Below are positions 1-3,537 of a stretch of 5,059 nucleotides of DNA, in pieces. This DNA comes from Bacillota bacterium (GTDB lineage: Bacteria > Bacillota > Clostridia > Peptostreptococcales > Anaerovoracaceae). The stretch covers positions 1 through 5,059 of the forward strand of contig JAEXBK010000091.1 in NCBI GenBank assembly GCA_023394035.1, read 5' to 3'. How positions within the stretch are numbered: position 1 is the stretch's first letter; every line of letters starts with the position of its first letter. The notes below the pieces were generated by a model that was not told the origin of the DNA, did not search any database, and was given only the letters and a program-made list of their open reading frames with translations. The position numbers were made by a program, and so were the translations under genes.

Positions 1-198
1 GCTTTACACAAGGCTTGCCCAAGAGCAGCGCGATTGGCTAGCAAGCTACTGTCAATAGCTTACAGAAATCTTCGATTTCGTCGTAAGCTTTACACAAGGC
101 TTGCCCAAGAGCAGCGCGATTGGCTAGCAAGCTACTGTCAATAGCTTACAGAAATCTTCGATTTCGTCGTAAGTACGATTTCGTCGTAAGCTTTACAA
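1..198. repeat. 86-bp tandem direct repeat, two full copies plus a fragment
   Basis: Bases 1-86 and 87-172 are identical over all 86 positions. A third, partial copy (176-198) repeats the end of the unit (CGATTTCGTCGTAAG) and the first eight bases of the next one (GCTTTACA), then runs into unique sequence. The array fills nearly the whole region upstream of tdk and may continue to the left of the window, since position 1 already lies in the repeat. The lack of any mismatch means a recent duplication, active homogenisation or an assembly artefact. No gene with a start codon can be supported here. The plus strand is open from the edge to a TAG at 142-144. The minus strand has a 36-codon protein-like stretch over 38-145, discussed in the findings. 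The function is unknown. Confidence 0.95.
65..79. repeat. short hairpin inside repeat copy 1
   Basis: GAAATC (65-70) and GATTTC (74-79) are perfect inverted repeats around a three-base loop TTC. The same hairpin occurs in copy 2 at 151-165. The third fragment keeps only the right arm. No T tract follows, so it is not a terminator. It may be chance or part of a structured repeat. Confidence 0.5.
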
Positions 199-199
199 T
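194..199 (+). promoter_or_regulatory. weak candidate -10 box for tdk
   Basis: TACAAT (194-199) differs from the TATAAT consensus at one base and would start a transcript near 206, leaving a short leader that contains the ribosome binding site. No good -35 hexamer lies 16-18 bases upstream (the sequence there reads around AAGTAC), so the call is weak. The box falls at the point where the third repeat fragment meets unique DNA; full copies read TACACA at this place. tdk may instead be transcribed from a promoter to the left of the window. Confidence 0.25.
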
Positions 200-213
200 A
201 TTGATTTTGGGTT

Positions 214-220
214 GAGGTGA
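214..220 (+). promoter_or_regulatory. ribosome binding site of tdk
   Basis: GAGGTGA matches the 16S anti-Shine-Dalgarno sequence over seven bases. Two ATG codons follow back to back at 222 and 225. Counted from the GAGG core (214-217) they are 4 and 7 bases away, which favours the second ATG. Confidence 0.75.
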
Positions 221-224
221 AATG

Positions 225-809
225 ATGGCACAGTTATATTATCGTTACAGCACGATGAATGCCGGGAAATCGATCGAACTGATCAAGGTCGCATATAACT
301 ATGAGGAAAGGGGACAGACCGTTCTAACGCTTAAGCCGTCTGTCGATGACAGATACGGAAGCGGGGTCATAACTTCAAGAATTGGAGTTCAAAGAGCAGC
401 AATAGACATAACTAAGGATACAGACATACTTGAACTTTTCATAAAAGAAAATGAAAAGAAGAAAATAGACTGTGTGCTTGTTGATGAATGTCAATTCATG
501 AAGAAACATCACATACTTGAGCTTGTTGAAATAGTAGACAGCTTTGGTGTGCCTGTAATTGCATACGGACTTAAGAACGATTTCAGAAATCAGATGTTCG
601 AAGGCTCGTATTACATGCTGATATATGCAGACAAGATCGAAGAAATAAAGACTATCTGCTGGTGCGGAAGAAAAGCCACTATGGTTGCAAGAGTAGTCGA
701 CGGCAAGATAGTAAAGCAGGGAGATCAGGTCGTAATCGGCGGAAATGATATGTATATATCGCTATGCCGAAAGCATTATAACGACGGAAGACTCGGTCCC
801 GGAAAATAA
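225..809 (+). CDS. tdk: thymidine kinase (type II, cytosolic)
   Basis: This enzyme phosphorylates thymidine to dTMP with ATP in pyrimidine salvage. The 194-residue product has the usual family length. A P-loop STMNAGKS lies at residues 9-16. The VLVDECQF motif (84-91) carries the metal-binding Asp and the catalytic Glu88. A structural zinc site is formed by CWC (145-147) together with Cys181 and His184 in CRKH. VVIGGNDMY (169-177) belongs to the thymidine-binding lasso region. The N-terminal pattern MAQLYY.Y..MNAGKS and the CVLVDECQF motif follow the Escherichia coli-like branch of type II kinases rather than the Bacillus subtilis TDK branch; relatives of this branch are also known in lactobacilli and clostridia. 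The second of two adjacent ATGs is chosen because it gives better spacing to the ribosome binding site and the family's MAQL start; using the first adds one Met. The gene is transcribed alone and converges on the radical SAM gene. Confidence 0.96.
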   Translation: MAQLYYRYSTMNAGKSIELIKVAYNYEERGQTVLTLKPSVDDRYGSGVITSRIGVQRAAIDITKDTDILELFIKENEKKKIDCVLVDECQFMKKHHILELVEIVDSFGVPVIAYGLKNDFRNQMFEGSYYMLIYADKIEEIKTICWCGRKATMVARVVDGKIVKQGDQVVIGGNDMYISLCRKHYNDGRLGPGK

Positions 810-816
810 AAGATGA

Positions 817-1704
817 TTATGCGCGGCAGCCCTGAAAGCTTCCGCGTTTTTTCATTTCTGCGTTTATATCGTTTAGAATGAGCCTTTTTCTATATGACCA
901 TTTAGGTGAGATCAGAAGCTCGGCGGGACTGTCTCCGCTAAGCCTATGCATAACTATGTGAGAGGGTATCTCTTCGAGGAGATCGCACACGAGAGATACA
1001 TATTCATCTCTTGATTTGAACGGCTCAAAATCAGGGTACATAGCTGCGAGCTTTGTTCCTTTAATGACATTCAGGAGATGAAGCTTAAGACCCCAGATAT
1101 CTTTTTTACATGCGAATTCTACAGTTTTGTGCATATCGTCGGTGCTTTCTCCGGGAAGACCGAGGATCACATGTGTGACGACCTTGATTTTCCTTGAGAT
1201 AAGCTTGTCAACGGCATTGTTATATTCCTCAAGCGTAAAAAGGCTGTTTATCATGGATGAGGTCTTTTGATGAATTGTCTGAAGCCCAAGCTCTATCCAC
1301 ATGAAGCGTTCTTTGCTTATTTCTTCGAGCAGCTCCAGAACTTCATCGTCTATGCAGTCAGGACGCGTAGCTATGGCTATGCCTTCGATGCGCGGATCCT
1401 TCAAAGCGCCTGCGTAGATTTCTCTGAGCCTTGATACGGGCGCATATGTATTGGTGAAGTTCTGAAAATATGCGATATATCCTGCATCCTTCCATTTTGC
1501 GGAAAGCAGGGTGATTTGCTCATCTATCGTGGAGGCGTTGTCTCCGCTTCCTCTTTCCGAACAAAAAATGCATCCACCATATCCTTTTGATCCGTCTCTG
1601 TTTGGGCATGTGAAGCCGCCGTCCAAAGAGAGCTTGACCATTTTTCTGCCGAATTCTCTGCGAAGTTCGATGTTCAGAGTGTTTATTATTGGGATGTCCT
1701 TCAT
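817..1704 (-). CDS. radical SAM protein, YhcC/TIGR01212 family
   Basis: This is a 295-residue radical SAM enzyme of the YhcC-like family, whose members run to about 300 residues and whose reaction is, to my knowledge, not established. The cluster motif is the family's long form, Cys33-x11-Cys45-x2-Cys48, set in DGGFTCPNRDG...GGCIFC rather than the common CxxxCxxC. These three cysteines would bind the 4Fe-4S cluster that cleaves S-adenosylmethionine. Further marks are the IATRPDC strand (111-117), ELGLQT (138-143), the SAM-contacting GLPGE (182-186) and HRLSGD (253-258). No membrane segment or signal peptide is seen, so it should be cytosolic. ATG at 1704 is the only standard start before an in-frame stop (1741-1743), although its ribosome binding site is unusually far away. 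It is divergent from queH and convergent with tdk, and no partner gene hints at a substrate. Confidence 0.93.
   Translation of the reverse strand: MKDIPIINTLNIELRREFGRKMVKLSLDGGFTCPNRDGSKGYGGCIFCSERGSGDNASTIDEQITLLSAKWKDAGYIAYFQNFTNTYAPVSRLREIYAGALKDPRIEGIAIATRPDCIDDEVLELLEEISKERFMWIELGLQTIHQKTSSMINSLFTLEEYNNAVDKLISRKIKVVTHVILGLPGESTDDMHKTVEFACKKDIWGLKLHLLNVIKGTKLAAMYPDFEPFKSRDEYVSLVCDLLEEIPSHIVMHRLSGDSPAELLISPKWSYRKRLILNDINAEMKKRGSFQGCRA
821..852 (+). terminator. intrinsic terminator of tdk, inside the convergent gene
   Basis: CGCGG (822-826) pairs with CCGCG (842-846). After a single C/T mismatch, AGC (828-830) pairs with GCT (838-840) and closes a seven-base loop. Six T residues (847-852) follow directly, as expected for a Rho-independent terminator reading on the plus strand. 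It begins 11 bases after the tdk stop codon. The hairpin lies wholly within the last dozen codons of the radical SAM gene on the other strand. There is no matching T tract for minus-strand transcription, so it should work in one direction only. Confidence 0.85.
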
Positions 1705-1718
1705 GGAAATTATGCGAT

Positions 1719-1725
1719 ACCTCCC
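1719..1725 (-). promoter_or_regulatory. ribosome binding site of the radical SAM gene, long spacing
   Basis: Read on the minus strand, GGGAGGT is a strong Shine-Dalgarno sequence. It stands 14 bases before the ATG at 1704, where 5-9 is usual. No ATG, GTG or TTG lies between. ATT and ATA codons in frame would be better spaced, but they are very rare starts. Confidence 0.6.
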
Positions 1726-1749
1726 GCAAGCCTTTCGTGTTCAAAATGC

Positions 1750-1778
1750 TTTAATTTTACCGTAAAATGTGATACAAT
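1750..1778 (+). promoter_or_regulatory. candidate promoter of queH-asnA-priA
   Basis: TGATACAAT (1770-1778) is an extended -10 element, with TG one base upstream of a TACAAT hexamer. A weak -35 (TTTAAT, 1750-1755) stands 17 bases upstream, which is tolerable because extended -10 promoters depend less on -35. Transcription would start near 1785, giving a leader of about 50 bases. Confidence 0.5.
1754..1768. promoter_or_regulatory. 15-bp palindrome, candidate operator between divergent genes
   Basis: ATTTTAC and GTAAAAT form a perfect 7+7 inverted repeat around a single C. It ends two bases before the extended -10 of the proposed queH promoter, so it fills that promoter's spacer. It would also lie just downstream of the expected start of the radical SAM transcript. 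A dimeric repressor bound here could block both genes. I do not recognise it as the box of a known regulator, and AT-rich DNA can give such palindromes by chance. Confidence 0.4.
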
Positions 1779-1785
1779 TTATCAT

Positions 1786-1815
1786 AATATATATGCCGCT
1801 GAATGTGAAGTTCAA
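1786..1815 (-). promoter_or_regulatory. candidate promoter of the radical SAM gene
   Basis: On the minus strand, TTGAAC (plus 1810-1815) and TATATT (plus 1786-1791) resemble -35 and -10 boxes with an 18-base spacer. They match the consensus at 4 and 5 of 6 positions. The transcript would start near 1779 and carry a leader of about 75 bases. It overlaps the start region proposed for the queH transcript, so the two promoters would be back to back and may interfere. Confidence 0.45.
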
Positions 1816-1822
1816 AATATAA

Positions 1823-1828
1823 AAGGGA
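1823..1828 (+). promoter_or_regulatory. ribosome binding site of queH
   Basis: AAGGGA lies six bases before the ATG at 1835. It is a moderate match to the Shine-Dalgarno consensus. It supports this start, although a stronger GGGAGGG stands further inside the reading frame at 1915-1921 without a standard start codon at the right distance. Confidence 0.5.
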
Positions 1829-1834
1829 ACTGTA

Positions 1835-2497
1835 ATGTCAAAAAAAGAGTGTACATCCTCGCATGTGTCCGAGGGGAAAACAATTAACAATATTTCCGAT
1901 TCTTTTACGCGTACGGGAGGGAATAATTCGAGGCAGAGATTACTTTTGCACAGCTGCTGCGGACCTTGCAGCACCTCGGTAATAGAACGCTTTGCTGCGG
2001 ATTTTGATGTTACTGTTTTCTATTATAACCCTTGCATTACGGAAGCAGATGAATACGAAAAACGCAAGCTGAATCAAATCAAGGTAATAGAAGAATTCAA
2101 CAGAAATAACAGAGGCTCTTGGAATATAGATTTTATAGAGGGACGGTATGATCCGGGAGAATATCTCGAGGCTGTGTACGGACTTGAGAATGAGCCTGAA
2201 GGGGGAGCAAGGTGTGATGTCTGTTTCCGAATGAGAATACGGGAAACGGCAAAAAAAGCAGCCAAGCTTGGCTATCATGTTTTTACTACGACACTTTCGG
2301 TCAGCCCGCACAAGAATTACGAAAAAATACTTAACTGCGGAAGGCGTGCGGCGGAGGAATTCAATGTTCAGTTCCTCGAAACGGATTTTAAGAAAAAAGC
2401 GGGATTTCAACGCAGTATAGCTATTTCAAAGGAAATGGGTCTGTATAGACAGGATTACTGCGGATGCGAATTCTCCAAAAGAGAAAAAACAGATTAA
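1835..2497 (+). CDS. queH: epoxyqueuosine reductase QueH
   Basis: QueH (formerly DUF208) reduces epoxyqueuosine to queuosine in the wobble position of tRNAs for Tyr, His, Asp and Asn. It replaces the unrelated QueG in many bacteria. The 220-residue product shows the family's cysteine motifs: LLLHSCCGPC with Cys41, Cys42 and Cys45; RCDVC with Cys127 and Cys130; and YCGC with Cys209 and Cys211 near the C terminus. Known structures place a 4Fe-4S cluster and a further iron among such cysteines. Also typical are EY.KRK (73-78), GRYDP (103-107) and TTTLSVSPHKN (151-161). The first 34 residues are polar, without a recognisable motif, and may be a variable extension. Where relatives usually read NPNI, this protein has NPCI (65-68), adding a cysteine. 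It is first in a likely queH-asnA-priA operon, 23 bases before asnA. No other queuosine gene is in the window. Confidence 0.94.
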   Translation: MSKKECTSSHVSEGKTINNISDSFTRTGGNNSRQRLLLHSCCGPCSTSVIERFAADFDVTVFYYNPCITEADEYEKRKLNQIKVIEEFNRNNRGSWNIDFIEGRYDPGEYLEAVYGLENEPEGGARCDVCFRMRIRETAKKAAKLGYHVFTTTLSVSPHKNYEKILNCGRRAAEEFNVQFLETDFKKKAGFQRSIAISKEMGLYRQDYCGCEFSKREKTD

Positions 2498-2507
2498 ATA
2501 ACGGAAA

Positions 2508-2513
2508 AGAGGA
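2508..2513 (+). promoter_or_regulatory. ribosome binding site that sets the asnA start
   Basis: AGAGGA is followed after seven bases by TTG at 2521. This is the only good Shine-Dalgarno sequence near the gene. It decides for the TTG over the in-frame ATG at 2464, which lies inside queH. Confidence 0.7.
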
Positions 2514-2520
2514 CAAAATA

Positions 2521-3531
2521 TTGCCGAATTTGATCATACCAAAAGACTATGAATCTTCGCTCTCCGGAATGGAGACCCAAAGAGCAATAAAAAAAATAAA
2601 AGACTATTTTCAGCAGGAGCTTGCATATGGACTGAATCTCAGAAGAGTTTCGGCACCGCTTTTTGTTGCCCCGGAATCGGGACTTAACGATAACCTGACG
2701 GGAAGTGAGCGCAGAGTCGAGTTTACGGTAAGGGATATGGGCGAACACAAAATGGAGATCGTTCAGTCGCTTGCAAAATGGAAACGCATGGCTCTCGGCA
2801 AATACGATATAAAACCGGGATACGGAATATATACCGACATGAACGCAATAAGGCGCGATGAAGAGCTCGATAACATTCATTCGATATACGTAGATCAATG
2901 GGACTGGGAAAAAGTAATAACAAAAGAGCAGAGAACGGATAAATACCTTCGGGAAGCGGTTGTTACGATCTACAATTCGATAAAAAATCTCGGAGACTAT
3001 GTAAACAGGCTTTATCGCAGCATAAGAACGAGTATACCGAACGAAATTTATTTTATAAGCTCGCAGGAACTTGAGGATTTGTATCCCGATAAGACGCCAA
3101 AGGAAAGGGAAGAGCTTATTACACAGATTCACAGAGCCGTCTTCATATCAAGAATAGGCGGAAAACTGAGATCAGGTAAGCCTCACGACGGAAGATCACC
3201 CGATTATGACGACTGGGAGCTGAATGGCGATATACTTCTTTGGAATGAGGTGCTGGACCGTGCCTTTGAAATATCCTCGATGGGAATAAGGGTAGATTCC
3301 AAATCGATGAAAAGACAACTTTTGATTTCCGGAAACGAGGATCGCATGTCACTTAAATTCCAAAAGGATGTAATCGAAAACAGGCTTCCGTATACGATAG
3401 GAGGCGGCATAGGACAGAGCCGCCTGTGCATGTACTTCCTCAGAAAAGCACATATCGGTGAGGTGCAGGTCGGGGCTTGGCCTGAAGAGATGGAAAGTGA
3501 GTGCAGGAAAAACGGCATTAACCTACTTTAA
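2521..3531 (+). CDS. asnA: aspartate-ammonia ligase (asparagine synthetase A)
   Basis: AsnA makes asparagine from aspartate, ammonia and ATP through an aspartyl-AMP intermediate. It is a cytosolic dimer related to the catalytic core of class II aminoacyl-tRNA synthetases. From the TTG start the product is 336 residues and begins MPNLIIPKDY, the form I expect for Firmicute AsnA (E. coli has 330). Conserved blocks are DNLTGSERRV (57-66), SLAKWKRMALG (83-93), IYTDMNAIRRDE (103-114), YVDQWDWE (123-130), GGKL...HDGRSPDYDDW (213-232), NGDILLW (235-241), SSMGIRVD (252-259) and GGGIGQSR (294-301). The last holds the class II motif 3 arginine. No domain is missing. The longer frame from 2464 would add 19 residues with no family match. 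The gene follows queH by 23 bases and precedes priA by 6. No T-box leader fits in that gap. Confidence 0.96.
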   Translation: MPNLIIPKDYESSLSGMETQRAIKKIKDYFQQELAYGLNLRRVSAPLFVAPESGLNDNLTGSERRVEFTVRDMGEHKMEIVQSLAKWKRMALGKYDIKPGYGIYTDMNAIRRDEELDNIHSIYVDQWDWEKVITKEQRTDKYLREAVVTIYNSIKNLGDYVNRLYRSIRTSIPNEIYFISSQELEDLYPDKTPKEREELITQIHRAVFISRIGGKLRSGKPHDGRSPDYDDWELNGDILLWNEVLDRAFEISSMGIRVDSKSMKRQLLISGNEDRMSLKFQKDVIENRLPYTIGGGIGQSRLCMYFLRKAHIGEVQVGAWPEEMESECRKNGINLL

Positions 3532-3537
3532 TTTGAA

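Noticed and set aside
1..144. 3' end of an upstream plus-strand gene (open from the edge to TAG 142-144)
   Set aside because: No start is visible, the reading crosses two repeat units in different frames, and the 86-bp period is not a multiple of three, so coding on this strand is not supported.
1..172. CRISPR array
   Set aside because: The 86-bp units are directly adjacent with no variable spacers, and only two full copies are present.
222..224. First ATG of the tdk double ATG as the start
   Set aside because: It stands only four bases from the GAGG core, while the second ATG has better spacing and matches the family's MAQL N terminus; the difference is one residue.
1511..1765. 84-codon plus-strand frame opposite the radical SAM start
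   Set aside because: It overlaps the cysteine-motif coding region on the other strand, and nothing in its composition suggests a real protein.
1857..1905. preQ1-type riboswitch upstream of the queH core
   Set aside because: A small hairpin followed by an A-rich stretch superficially recalls a preQ1-I aptamer, but the loop and tail do not match its conserved bases and it lies inside the predicted queH reading frame.
1940..2410. 156-codon open frame on the minus strand opposite queH
   Set aside because: It is antisense to well-supported QueH motifs, with shadow-like composition and no family resemblance.
2498..2520. T-box leader for asnA
   Set aside because: The gap is 23 bases, far too short for a T-box, and no T-box motif or terminator hairpin is present.
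2494..3132. 212-codon open frame on the minus strand opposite asnA
   Set aside because: It lies wholly antisense to the clear asnA gene, is rich in Phe, Tyr, Cys and Arg as expected for a mirrored frame, and has no recognisable motif.
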